Shown: piece by piece, positions 24,201 to 35,800 of the stretch | How the letters are laid out: each line of letters begins with the position of its first letter | Numbering within the stretch: the stretch's first letter is position 1 | From: Glycine soja | Lineage: Eukaryota; Streptophyta; Magnoliopsida; Fabales; Fabaceae | DNA length: 64,000 bases | Reading direction: 5' to 3' | NCBI RefSeq assembly: GCF_004193775.1 | Contig: NC_041016.1 | Location: forward strand, 40,462,522-40,526,521 | Made by a program: the position numbers and the translations under genes | The notes under the pieces: generated by a model | The model's input: the letters and a program-made list of their open reading frames with translations, nothing else | Databases searched by the model: none | What the model was told of the DNA's origin: nothing

Positions 24201-25986
24201 TGTCGAAGACGATGTCAGAACATCGGGAGACAATGTAGCAGATACAGCTAAAAGTGCAGAAAATGCAGAAAATGCAGAAAACTCTGATTCTGCTACAGAT
24301 GAACCAAACATCAATCAACCTGACAAGAGTCCCTCCATTAGAATCCAGAAGATGCACCCCAAGGAGCTGATTATAGGAGATCCAAACAGAGGAGTCACTA
24401 CAAGATCAAGGGAGATTGAGATTGTCTCCAATTCATGCTTTGTCTCCAAAACTGAGCCAAAGAATGTGAAAGAGGCACTGACTGATGAGTTCTGGATCAA
24501 TGCTATGCAAGAAGAATTGGAGCAATTCAAAAGGAATGAAGTTTGGGAGCTAGTTCCTAGACCCGAGGGAACTAATGTGATTGGCACCAAGTGGATCTTC
24601 AAGAACAAAACCAATGAAGAAGGTGTTATAACCAGAAACAAGGCCAGACTTATTGCTCAAGGCTACACTCAGATTGAAGGTGTAGACTTTGATGAAACTT
24701 TCGCCCCTGTTGCTAGACTTGAGTCCATCAGATTGTTACTTGGTGTAGCTTGCATCCTCAAATTCAAGCTGTACTAGATGGATGTGAAGAGCGCGTTTCT
24801 GAATGGATACCTGAATGAAGAAGTCTATGTGGAGCAGCCAAAGGGATTTGTAGATCCAACTCATCCAGATCATGTATACAGGCTCAATAAGGCTCTCTAT
24901 GGATTGAAGCAAGCTCCAAGAGCTTGGTATGAAAGGCTAACAAAGTTCCTTACTCAGCAAGGGTATAGGAAGGGAGGAATTGACAAGACTCTCTTTGTCA
25001 AACAAGATGCTGAAAACTTGATGATAGCACAGATATATGTTGATGACATTGTGGTTGGAGGGATGTCGAATGAGATGCTTCGACATTTTGTCCAACAGAT
25101 GCAATCTGAATTTGAGATGAGTCTTGTTGGAGAGCTGACTTATTTTCTGGGACTCCAAGTGAAGCAGATGGAAGACTCCATATTCCTTTCACAAAGCAAG
25201 TATGCAAAGAACATTGTCAAGAAGTTTGGGATGGAAAATGCCAGCCATAAAAGAACACCTGCACCTACTCACTTGAAGCTGTCAAAGGATGAAGCTAGCA
25301 CCAGTGTTGATCAAAGTCTGTACAGAAGCATGATTGGGAGCTTACTATATTTAACAGCAAGCAGACCTGACATCACCTTTGCAGTAGGTGTTTGTGCAAG
25401 ATATCAAGCCAATCCCAAGATAAGTCACTTGAATCAAGTAAAGAGAATTCTGAAATATGTAAATGGCACCAGTGACTATGGGATTATGTACTGTCATTGT
25501 TCAGATTCAATGCTGGTTGGATATTGTGATGCTGATTGGGCTGGAAGTGCAGATGACAGAAAAAGCACTTCTGGTTGATGTTTCTATTTGGGAAACAATC
25601 TTATTTCATGGTTCAGCAAGAAGCAGAACTGTGTGTCCCTATCTACTGCAAAAGCAGAGTATATTGCAGCAGGAAGCAGCTGTTCACAACTAGTTTGGAT
25701 GAAGCAGATGCTGAAGGAGTACAATGTCGAACAAGATGTCATGACATTGTACTGTGACAACATGAGTGCTATTAATATTTCTAAAAATCCTGTTCAACAC
25801 AGCAGAACCAAGCACATTGACATTAGACATCACTATATTAGAGATCTTGTTGATGATAAAGTTATCACACTGGAGCATGTTGCCACTGAGGAACAAGTAG
25901 CAGATATTTTCACAAAGGCATTGGATGCAAATCAGTTTGAAAAACTGAGGGGCAAGCTGGGCATTTGTCTGCTAGAGGAGTTATAG
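21244..25986 (+). pseudogene. SIRE1-type gag-pol polyprotein with two premature stops
   Basis: Starts at ATG 21244, 45 bp after the PBS. Gag (UBN2/DUF4219 type) has two zinc knuckles (CHGCEGYGHIKAEC and CHYCGKYGHIKPFC) around an acidic, coiled-coil-like stretch. Protease has WYLDSGCSRHMTG; the pre-integrase block has IWHQRFGHLH and CGECQIGK; integrase has LLHMDLMGP, IRSDHGREF and PQQNGIVERKNR; RT has [10 protein letters not shown]; RNase H has [18 protein letters not shown] and YCDNMSAI. In-frame breaks are TAG at 24775-24777 (expected Gln, in RT before [10 protein letters not shown]) and TGA at 25576-25578 (expected Gly, in RNase H). No frameshift is seen. The frame ends at TAG 25984, which has a suppression context. 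Confidence 0.94.
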
Positions 25987-25992
25987 CAGTTA
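25984..25992 (+). promoter_or_regulatory. Stop-codon suppression context between pol and env-like frame
   Basis: TAG followed by CAGTTA fits the CARYYA hexanucleotide that promotes ribosomal readthrough, a mechanism reported for SIRE1. The frame after the TAG stays open without interruption to 27954. The context is seen; readthrough itself is inferred from the family. Confidence 0.75.
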
Positions 25993-27954
25993 CTTCTATC
26001 TGAACGTGCTCAAACTTCTCACTCAACATTAATAGCACGTTCACTACTGGGCCAAAACAAATTCAACCTCCGTTTCACACGCTCTCCTACATTCCTCATT
26101 CAAACTTACATTTTCGTGGCAATCTCGTTTGCATCAGCATTCCCCAACACTTCTCAGATATTCACAAAACCACTCCCAAAGCTCTGCTTCTCCATGGCTA
26201 CCTCACCAAAAGAAACCTCATCCCCTGTTTCACCCTCTGTACCATCATCTCCATCATCCTCCAAAACTCCATCAAACCAGGAACAACCTGCACTCAATAT
26301 CCAATCCATACAAATGATTCCTGGTCCAGGCCCTGTTCCTGAGAAACTGGTCCCTAAAAGACAACAGGGAGTGAAGATTTCTGAAAACCCTAGCTTTGCA
26401 ACAAGCCCTAGGGAAGAAGACACTGAGATGGATAAAAAGATCCGCAGTTTTGTGAATAGCATTTTGAAAAATGCTTCTGTCCCTGATGCTGATAAAGATG
26501 TCCCAACATCTTCCACCCCAAATGCTGAAGTCCTCTCTTCATCCAGTGAAGAGAAATCAACAGAGGAAGAGGATCAAGCCACAGAGGAGACCCCTGCACC
26601 AAGGGCACCAGAACCTGCTCCAGGTGACTTCATTGACCTAGAAGAAGTAGAATCTGATGAGGAACCCATTGCCAAAAAGTTGGCACCTGGCATTGCAGAA
26701 AGATTACAAAGCAGAAAGGGAAAAACCCCCATTACTAGGTCTGGACGAATCAAAACTACTGCACAGAAGAAGAGCACACCAATCACTCCTACCACATCCA
26801 GATGGAGCAAAGTTGCAATCCCTTCCAAGAAGAGGAAAGAAATTTCCTCATCTGATTCTGATGATGATGTCGAACTAGATGTTCCCGACATCAAGAGAGC
26901 CAAGAAATCAGGGAAAAAGGTGCCTGGAAATGTCCCTGATGCCCCATTGGACAACATTTCATTCCACTCCATTGGCAATGTTGAAAGGTGGAAATTTGTA
27001 TATCAACGCAGACTTGCTTTAGAAAGAGAACTGGGAAGAGATGCCTTGGATTGCAAGGAGATCATGGACCTCATCAAGGCCGCTGGACTGCTGAAAACTG
27101 TCACCAAGTTGGGAGATTGTTATGAAAGTCTAGTCAGGGAATTCATTGTCAACATTCCCTCTGACATAACAAACAGAAAGAGTGATGAGTATCAGAAAGT
27201 GTTTGTCAGAGGAAAATGTATTAGATTCTCCCCTGCTGTAATCAACAAGTACCTGGGCAGACCAACTGAAGGAGTGGTGGATATTGCTGTTTCTGAGCAT
27301 CAAATTGCCAAGGAAATCACTGCCAAGCAAGTCCAGCATTGGCCAAAGAAAGGGAAGCTTTCTGCAGGGAAGCTAAGTGTGAAGTATGCAATCCTGCATA
27401 GGATTGGCACTGCCAACTGGGTACCCACCAATCATACTTCCACTGTTGCCACAGGTTTGGGTAAATTTCTGTATGCTGTTGGAACCAAGTCCAAATTTAA
27501 TTTTGGAAACTATATTTTTGATCAAACTATTAAGCATTCAGAATCTTTTGCTGTCAAATTACCCATTGCCTTCCCAACTGTATTGTGTGGCATTATGTTG
27601 AGTCAACATCCCAATATTTTAAACAACATTGACTCTGTGAAGAAGAGAGAATCTCCTCTATCCCTGCATTACAAACTGTTTGAGGGGACACATGTCCCAG
27701 ACATTGTCTCGACATCAGGGAAAGCTGCTGCTTCAGGTGCTGTGTCCAAGGATGATTTGATTGCCGAACTCAAGGACACATGCAAGGTGCTGGAGGCAAC
27801 CATCAAAGCCAACACAGAGAAGAAAATAGAGCTGGAACGCCTGATCAAAAGACTCTCAGACAATGGCGTTGATGATGGAGAAGCAGCTGAGGAAGAAGAA
27901 AATGCAGCAGAGGATACAGAATCAGATGATGATGATTCTGATGCCACCCCATGA
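25987..27954 (+). CDS. SIRE1-type envelope-like protein (readthrough frame)
   Basis: About 655 codons in frame with pol after the TAG; the first ATG is at 26194, so a free start is possible but readthrough is more likely. The early part has a hydrophobic stretch (FLIQTYIFVAISFASAF), then a Pro/Ser-rich region and acidic and Lys-rich segments. The central domain (NVERWKFVYQRRLALEREL to about 27600) is of the 'putative plant transposon protein' type. The end has a coiled-coil-like stretch and an acidic tail (ESDDDDSDATP). It resembles the SIRE1 env-like product. Its role is unknown; there is no proven membrane fusion function. The frame is intact although gag-pol is not. Confidence 0.82.
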   Translation, partial: QLLLSERAQTSHSTLIARSLLGQNKFNLRFTRSPTFLIQTYIFVAISFASAFPNTSQIFTKPLPKLCFSMATSPKETSSPVSPSVPSSPSSSKTPSNQEQPALNIQSIQMIPGPGPVPEKLVPKRQQGVKISENPSFATSPREEDTEMDKKIRSFVNSILKNASVPDADKDVPTSSTPNAEVLSSSSEEKSTEEEDQATEETPAPRAPEPAPGDFIDLEEVESDEEPIAKKLAPGIAERLQSRKGKTPITRSGRIKTTAQKKSTPITPTTSRWSKVAIPSKKRKEISSSDSDDDVELDVPDIKRAKKSGKKVPGNVPDAPLDNISFHSIGNVERWKFVYQRRLALERELGRDALDCKEIMDLIKAAGLLKTVTKLGDCYESLVREFIVNIPSDITNRKSDEYQKVFVRGKCIRFSPAVINKYLGRPTEGVVDIAVSEHQIAKEITAKQVQHWPKKGKLSAGKLSVKYAILHRIGTANWVPTNHTSTVATGLGKFLYAVGTKSKFNFGNYIFDQTIKHSESFAVKLPIAFPTVLCGIMLSQHPNILNNIDSVKKRESPLSLHYKLFEGTHVPDIVSTSGKAAASGAVSKDDLIAELKDTCKVLEATIKANTEKKIELERLIKRLSDNGVDDGEAAEEEENAAEDTESDDDDSDATP

Positions 27955-28449
27955 CCATCAGACCTTTATTTTTGCTTTTTACTCTTACTAGCTATTGGGG
28001 CATGTTCCTTTGCACATTAATTTCATGCATTCTACTTTTGCCAAATTCTGTCTAAAAAGGGGGAGTAGTAGGATATTATGCATGATTTATGATTTTGAGG
28101 GGGAGTAGTATTTATACTGCTGCTGCTGATGATGACTGATGTAAGCTACTGAAACTAGTAGCTGATAGAAGATGATGCAGTGAACTGCTGCCTAGCAGAA
28201 TATTCACTTCACAGCAGTAAGAGCATGGAGACAGGGGGAGCAGAAAGCTGATGTCACGTGAGATGTCTTGACATCCTGGAAAAGACTTGTAGATTTGCAA
28301 CTAGCAGAATTTTGCTGTCACCACTACAGATACTGCTGTGCTTGATTACTCTGATAATGAAAGTTGCTGATCCCACTTGCATGACTGCTCGTACCTGCTC
28401 AGGAAGTGTCTAAGTATGTTTTAGACAAAAATTTGCCAAAGGGGGAGAT
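27955..28449 (+). other. SIRE1-type 3' UTR with repeated polypurine tracts
   Basis: Non-coding. GGGGGAG occurs four times: near 28059, 28098, 28234, and directly before the 3' LTR in CAAAGGGGGAGAT (28437-28449). The last is the primer for plus-strand synthesis; the others resemble the multiple tracts described in Sireviruses. Confidence 0.8.
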
Positions 28450-29450
28450 TGTTAGTGCTTAGCTTTACTTAGTTTTAAAAGATTGGCTAAAATTTTGTTA
28501 AAACATAAGCACTTAGACAATGAAGGAAAGCTGGAGTTGCTGTACATGATGTCTAACATTATGTCAAGGAATCAGATTGGGCTGCACAATGCACAAGGCA
28601 AGATAAAATGTCAAATGAAGAATTGAAGCTGCAGGATCCACGATGTCGGATACAATGTCCAGGACATCCTGCCCGAAAATACTGGACACATAAATCTGTT
28701 ATATCTTTAACAGATTAATGTGCAGTCAGCAACAGATTAGGAGCTCTATCTTTAGGAACGAATTAAAAGATAATTAAAGATTGAATTACAAACTTGAATA
28801 GTTTCATTCAGGGATTAGAGATTGAAGATAAAAACTAAAAGATAAAACTTTATCTTTTAGATCTTTAAGTGCAGATTTTTCAGGAGAATGATAGAGCTTA
28901 TCCAGCGCAAGTTGTTGCAGCCCAGATACGTACACTGCTATATAAACATGAAGGCTGCACGGGTTTTTAATCAAGTCAGAGATTGAAGAGTTATTTTGTG
29001 AGTTTTGTGACTTGAGTGTTTTGTGAGCCACCTTGATGTTACCCTAACATCAAGTGTTGGACCTGAGTGTGCAGAGTTGATCTCTATTGTTCAGAGAGCA
29101 ATCTCTGGTGTGTCTTTGATTTGTTTGTAAACACGGGTGAGTGATTGAGAGGGAGTGAGAGGGGTTCTCATATCTAAGAGTGGCTCTTAGGTAGAAGTTG
29201 CATGGGTAGTGGTTAGGTGAGAAGGTTGTATACAGTGGCTGTTAGATCTTCGAACTAATACTATTTTAGTGGATTTCCTCCCTGGCTTGGTAGCCCCCAA
29301 ATGTAGGTGACGTTGCACCGAACTGGGTTAACAATTCTCTTGTGTTATTTACTTGTTTAATCTGTTCATACTGTCATATACAATCTGCATGTTCTGAAGC
29401 GCGATGTCGTGACATCCTGTACGACATCTGTCCTCAGTATCAGAATTTCA
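28450..29450 (+). repeat. SIRE1-type 3' LTR
   Basis: 1001 bp, identical to the 5' LTR except at 29300. Followed by the AGTTT duplication and then Copia B integrase. Confidence 0.96.
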
Positions 29451-29455
29451 AGTTT

Positions 29456-31205
29456 TCAAGGCATACATCCACAAAGATACAGGTAAAGTTGAATTATTTA
29501 ACATACTCCTAACCATATCCATTAAAGTTCTATTACGTCTTTCTGATACATCATTTTGTTGTGGTGTACCAGGCATTGTGCACTGTGCACAAATGCCACG
29601 TTTTTGAAGAAGTTTAGCAAATGGACCTGGGTGTTGCCCAAGTTCGTCGTATCTTCTGTAATACTCACCACCTCTATCAGATCTAATAACTTTCATTTTT
29701 CTGTCTAATTGTATTTCTACTTCATTCAAGTAAATTTCTAAGGCATCCACTGCCTAAGATTTCTCATGCAGTAAGTAGACATAATCATAACGTGAATAAT
29801 CATCAATAAAGGTGATAAAGTATCTTTCATTTCCGAAAGAATTAACATCAAAAGGTCCACAAATATTAGTATGTACAATTTCAAGAAGCTAAGTGCTTCT
29901 TGTAGCTCATTTCTTTGTATGTTTTGTTTGTTTTCCCTTAATAAAATCCACACAAATATTTAGATCCGTAAAATCTAGATCAAGAAGAATTTCATTCTTT
30001 ATTAATCTTTTCATCCTTTCTCTAGAAATGTGACCTAAAATTTTATGCCACAAGAAAGCAAATCATTCATTCACTAAACTACGTTTAGTGCCAACATTAT
30101 GATGCAAAGTTAAAATAGTTTCAGTATACAAACCATCTAATTTCAATTTATATAAACCATCACAAAGAACACCAATACCAATGATATGATTATGCTTAAC
30201 TAAAGTAAAACATTCATGACCAAAATTAAAAGAGTATCTGGTAACATCAAGTTTAGATAATGAAACTAAATTCCTAGATAAACTAGGTACATAAAGAGTT
30301 TTCAGTAAATCTAAATGATGTCCAATGTTGAGTTTTAAACGATAAGTCCCAACTGTTTCCACTAGAGCTTTCACTCTATTTCCCATGAAGATGAACTTCT
30401 CATTTGGGCTTATGGTTTGGATTAAGGAATCCATGCATAGTATTAGAAACACAAGTCGTACATCCAGAATCAACCCACCATGTATTATGGGGAACTTCAG
30501 TTAAGTTTGATTCAAAATATACATGAGCATTAAGCTCACCTTTCTTTTTGAACCAAGACTTACTCTTTAGGTAATCCTTCTGGAAGTGTCCAAATTTCCT
30601 ACAAAATTGACAATTATTACCCTTTGATTCCTTCTTCTGGATTCGCAAAGAGTCGCATTGATCTTTAATGGCCATTTGCCTTTATCATGCTTCTTCATAA
30701 ATTTCTTTTCAACTCCATTATTCCCTTAGTGGCTTACATAATGGACTGAGTAACTTCCTTGATTCTTAAGCCTCGTTTCTTCTTGAACTAACATATTGTA
30801 CAATTCATCCACATTCCATTTATCTTTCATGGTATTATAGCTCATTTGGAACGGATCATACTCAGACGGTAATGAGTTTAGAATAAACTGAATTCTCATT
30901 CACAGCCATTCCCAAGGTCGTAAGTCTTGCTAGAATGTGTGTCATCTCAATGACATGTTCATGCATAGTACGCAAACCATCAAACTTCATGGTGATCAAT
31001 GTACTCATTAATATCCCAACAAGAGACTTATCAGATGTTTGAGAGCGCTCTCCCACTAATCACATAAACTCTTTGGCATTATCGGTCTTAGGGAGAATTG
31101 TCTTAACATTGTCTACAACAGTCATTCTCATGAATATTAGGTTGAGTCTGTTAGTTCTTTCCCAAGTTTTATAATGAATTTTCTCTGCATAATAAAATTC
31201 ACATA
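29456..31205 (-). pseudogene. Copia B gag, protease and integrase, decayed
   Basis: From right to left: gag (LPKTDNAKEFM, TLITMKFDGLRTMHEHVIEM, QFILNSLPSEYDPFQMSY), zinc knuckle CQFCRKFGHFQKDY in which the final Cys is replaced by Tyr, protease WWVDSGCTTCVSN, the region before integrase (GTYRLKLNIG), and integrase (VIRSDRGGEYY, PGTPQQNDVSERRNRTL). Several frameshifts and stops occur. Gag has no clear start; the leader and PBS are missing. Confidence 0.85.
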
Positions 31206-32022
31206 AGTGTTTTGAGACATAAAACACATGTCATTCATATGATTCATTTCGATAACGGTCAATGTATATTTATGCTCTCCTTTGGGTGTACACTAACACA
31301 CAACATACAAACATGATGATGCTAATAAAATTCTTAACATTATTTGATAATTAAACATGCACCAATTAATAGTACTTATTTCCTTTGGATATATAAATAA
31401 AACTAATGATACACACAAATAGCCTACAATTATATTCATTAATTATAAGAACAATTAATCAACCTTTGGGTGATCCGTAAATGTCTTATAACAATGAATT
31501 TCAATGTACCCATAAACCAATAATCATATAATTTAGCATCCATTATTCTATGAGTAATTGAAATAATCATTAATTTGGAATTGAATAACCTTATAGATTT
31601 GGCCACTTTGGTGACTAACAAATCTATCATACACTTAATTCCAACCAAATATATGGCCTGCACATACTTATTGTCATTAACAATTCATAACCATTTTATT
31701 AATTTCATTTCGGGCCATAAAATAATATTCACATTTATTTGCCTTTTGCATTCAAACACGTTCAAGCAAATATGTAGCATATACATATTTATTGCTACAG
31801 ACAATTTCAAAGCATTCACATTAGTTTAATTCCAGGACATAAACTTTAAATCCTTTAATGACATTCAACAATAATATTTGTAAAAAAAATGAGCACGTCA
31901 GATTGAGAATAGAAAAAAGTGGGTTGGAATAGCAATTACAAAAAATTATTTTCAATTGTAAGACGCTACCAGAGAGAGGACTTTTATTTTTCATTTCATT
32001 TATAAGGTACCTAAGGTTCAAA
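31206..32022. other. AT-rich stretch between Copia B and the CACTA end
   Basis: Where the Copia B 5' LTR and leader should lie I see no LTR end or primer site. Open frames here are short and match nothing I know. It is probably a decayed element end or the old insertion locus. Confidence 0.5.
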
Positions 32023-32025
32023 AGA

Positions 32026-32615
32026 CACTATTAGAAAATAAACTTTCAACATCAGTTATTTAGTGCATTCTACATCGATTGTAAAACCGATGTTGAATGT
32101 ATTATTGTTAATATCGGTTTTCAAAAACCAATGTTAACATAAAAATGATAACATCGGTTTTATAAATAACCGATGTTATAAACAAAGAAGTACAACAAAA
32201 TAAGTGTATGTGTGAGGGAGGTTAACATCGGTTTTCACAGAAAACCGATGTTAATACGTGACATTAACATCGGTTTTTATAGGAAACCGATGTCAACGTT
32301 CATCATTCATGCACTATTTTGCTGTAGTAATTTATGTATAACATCGGTTATTTATAAATAACCGATGTTACTGCATACAGTTTAACATCGGTTATTTATA
32401 AATAACCGATGTTAAACTGTATAAATAACCGATGTTAAATTGTATGCAGTAACATCGGTTATTTATAAATAACCAATGTTAACCTATGTCCATTAACATC
32501 GGTTATTTATAAATAACCGATGTTAAGGTGAATGTTGACATCAGTTTTTGTTAATAACCAATGTTGTTTTCTTTAGTAACATCGGTTTTTGCTAATAACC
32601 GATGTTGTTTTCAAG
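32026..32615 (-). repeat. CACTA terminal and subterminal palindromic repeats
   Basis: Within about 570 bp, AACATCGGTT and its inverse AACCGATGTT are paired about ten times, often as perfect palindromes around TATTTATAAATA (32340, 32383, 32450, 32495) and sometimes with other centres (TTTTCACAGAAAA at 32231; TTTTTGCTAATAA at 32583). In CACTA elements such repeats bind the TNPA-type protein that brings the ends together. Confidence 0.88.
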
Positions 32616-32860
32616 TCTTTTTTTATATAAACTTTCTGTGTTTACAATAAACTCAAAATTGTACCTGTAAAATGCAATTTCAAACTCAATTCATAGCAAA
32701 TAAACATTTTATTCTGCTTTCAAGCAGTTTTAATCACATAATAAACATTTAATAATTGATTTATTATAAACAACCATCAACAAATGAATTCAATGTTCAA
32801 ATTACATAGGGAATGTAAAAAATGTTAAGTAAACTAAGCTAAACTTAATGTCCCTACACC

Positions 32861-35800
32861 CTATGTCTGATCTCTAACTCGGAGATAATACTGTGCCCAT
32901 TGGATCCGCAACGCCTTTAATCTCTCTGGCTCCAATGGTCTAGGATCGTTAAAATACTGCATGATGAAATAAATGATAATAAGTTAATAATGTAATACAA
33001 ATTATTAAAAAATCGGATTTGTTTGAAATAAACGTACCGCTTCCCAGTTATTCCTAAAAGTTCCTAAAATGATGGTGGACATCCAGTGCATGACATAGTA
33101 GCCGCACTTAGTACTTCCTTTTTGTCTATTACACTAAATACATAATGAAATTTGGATATTAATTAAACAATTAGTGTACAGACACATAAGAAATATATAT
33201 AAGTGGAAGTTTTATGTAAATGACGTACCTTGACGACAATCCACCTAGCAGGAGCCTTTGATTTAGGCTGTGGAGCATCATCAAGACCTTTTAAAGCATT
33301 GTTCCAGATGAGTTACAATTAAAAACTGGTGTTGTTGAGGTATTTCAATGCAAATATATTGAAAAAAACACTAACCTGTTAATAATCCCCTTAAGGTAGT
33401 TGTCTGGCCTGTCATGCAATGAACAAAACCAGACAACTAGGTGTTCCTTGGGCAGGATGACCACCATCTGCCAGTGTCCGCTACAGTGGAGATGAATATG
33501 GGTTAGTATATTAGTAAACATTAATTAAATTCAGTTATTTTGTGTGACTTACCCATTTAGATAGGCTCCAAGATAGACATCGCGTTTTGAACTCTACATC
33601 CAAGTCTTTATGTAACTTTCAGACTCAAATTGCGATTGCCCAGACCTCTGAATGGACTGTGGCTCGAGGAATCCATAGATATCAGAATTCCCCGCTCGCA
33701 TACTTGTATCAGTGAGATGCCTGTTTATGTTAAGTCAAAGTTAAATATTTATGAATTGAAAGCAATAACTTGGGTAATTAAAAGTAATATAAAATGACTT
33801 ACAGAATCCACAACTGTAACACTGATATGCTGAGACATTAACCACTGTGTGCAATTTCGGAGAGGTCTTCGTGCTTTATGTAGAGCGGGAAATATGGATT
33901 AAAGATCCTGAACATGGTGGCATCCCATGTAACCTAGTAAGGCCTCAAGAAAAGCTCTGGGATGGTCAATGTCATCAGATAAAGTGGATCATCGACCTCC
34001 GGATTGGGCTTTGGAGGTGGTTTTGCCAGAGACACAGCTACCTGTTCATGAAACAAAGTTAAATGGCCTAATTTGAGGCACACTGAATGAATTAATTTAA
34101 AAAGAAGAAACATATAGTAAGAGTAAAGTACCTGTTGTGATAAAGACTTGACCAGATGTGTCAGCCAAGCAAGGAAGGTGTGAAGTGCCTGCCCCACTAA
34201 GGAAACCTCATCAGTGGGTACAGGAACTGGAGCATCTGCATTTGTAACTTCCTCCACACTCACCTTTACTTGGCCAGGCAACAAAGGAGTGTTATGAACA
34301 ACAGTGGATCCCTCATAAACTCTCCCCAGGGCAACCAGGCGGGCAGGATCTGCTTCTATGTACAAGCCGCACCTATCAGAGTCACTCGTCTCAGGATCGT
34401 TTCTTGAGGGATCAACACAACTCCCCTTTGTGCTTACTCGAGGACCGGAGGGATCAACCAGAGGTTTGAGAGGTAGTGCAAGTCCCTGAGATTGCATCTG
34501 GGACTGAATTTGGGACTGCATCTGGCTGAAGGATGCCATGAGCTACCGCGCCACTTTTTCTGTGATGGACTCCTCTAGCTGGTCCTTGATTTGATGGGTC
34601 AGCTACTGCAATTCTTCGGGAGGCAGGGAGAAAGAGTTGTGGGACATCCGTGGAGCTGATCCAAAGTATTTCTTGATGGTGACACCGACTCCAGCAGCAC
34701 GGGCATGTCCAGGGTGCTCTGGACGTCCAATAGAAGCGGTGAGAACATCCTGACGTCCATGGGGGATGAAGGATCCCTGTGTCGCCTGCTCCTCAAAGGA
34801 ATCTTGCACAGAAAACACACAGTGGTACATGGCATTCACAAAATATTGAAATATAATTGTAATGGTTAGTTGAAAATCACTTACGATCTTCTCAGCGATT
34901 TCCTTTGTGGCCTCAATCGTCATCTCCCCTGTTTTCTTCGTGCGGGCCATCTTCCACTTCACGTGGCGTCTGATTGGGGATGGAGGGTCGATGACGCCAT
35001 CAATGCTTCCTGACTGTGCAGCTTCCTCCAGCTTCTTCTTCGTCTTCTCAGCCAGGAGCTTCTGCTCCAAATAGTCATAATCCCCACTAGACAAAACGTG
35101 GGGGGCAGTATTCTGCTTCTAGATGATCTGTGCCTTCTTGCGCACATCCTGCAAAAATTAAATAATAATCTTTCAAATTGGTAGAATGAAGTATAACAAC
35201 ATCATGTTTTTTGAAAAACAACTTAAATGGCAAGGAACATACCTCCCAAGAAGGGTCTCTGCGAGTCTGGCAAAATTGGGCCTATTTTTCCTTGTTGATG
35301 TCGTATTTCTCACAGACAGTGTCCTCCACACCGTCCTGATCGGCTGCAAGGGCCCATTTCCTCATGAGGTCTGATATAAACTACCTCCATCTCTCCCCCA
35401 CGGTCTGAAGTAACTTCCTTTTCGTCCTACTGTCAAAAGCCTCTGGGATATCAAATTCCGCCTGACAACATCAAATAGGGTTTATTTGTTACAATAATTT
35501 ATTTTTTGGCTATTAATTAAACAAAATCAAATAAGAAAAGAAAAATACCTGAATATCCTCCCAAATCAGGTCCTTTTGAGCAATAGGGACCTCCTTCCAA
35601 TTCTCGTAGGTGACGTCCACCTTATCACGCGCCATAATCCCCAAATATGTTCTTAATTTCTTCTTGTGGGGACCGTCGGCCTTGTCGGTAGTAGGATCAA
35701 CATGGACCACTGGTCTCTCAGCACCAGGTGGTCTAGTAGACAACGATCGTAGATGTGAGGCTTTGCGTGTCCGCTTAACGGCAGACGACTAAGTCGATGC

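Larger units (their letters stand above)
20185..29450 (+). mobile_element. SIRE1-type copia retrotransposon (Sirevirus lineage), young
   Basis: A 9266-bp element with two 1001-bp LTRs that differ at one base by eye (G at 21035, A at 29300) and a perfect AGTTT duplication (20180-20184 and 29451-29455). It has a PBS for initiator Met-tRNA, gag-pol, an in-frame TAG followed by CAGTTA, a long envelope-like frame, and several purine tracts: the plan known for soybean SIRE1. It is inserted in the integrase of Copia B. Despite its youth, gag-pol has two stop codons. Family identification is confident. Confidence 0.96.
17880..31205 (-). mobile_element. Copia B: old minus-strand copia element split by a SIRE1-type element
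   Basis: Reading from right to left on the minus strand come gag, zinc knuckle, protease, pre-integrase, integrase, then (beyond the SIRE insertion) the integrase end, RT, RNase H, a purine tract and an LTR-like block. The order defines copia. It has many stops and frameshifts, and its 5' LTR and PBS are not seen. It is clearly older than the element inserted in it. Confidence 0.82.

Noticed and set aside
26116..26193. GTG at 26116 as the start of the env-like protein
   Set aside because: The frame is open back to the pol TAG at 25984 with a suppression context; the first ATG is 26194.
28804..29031. Minus-strand frame, also at 20539-20766
   Set aside because: It lies inside the SIRE LTR, occurs twice because the LTR does, and has no family match.
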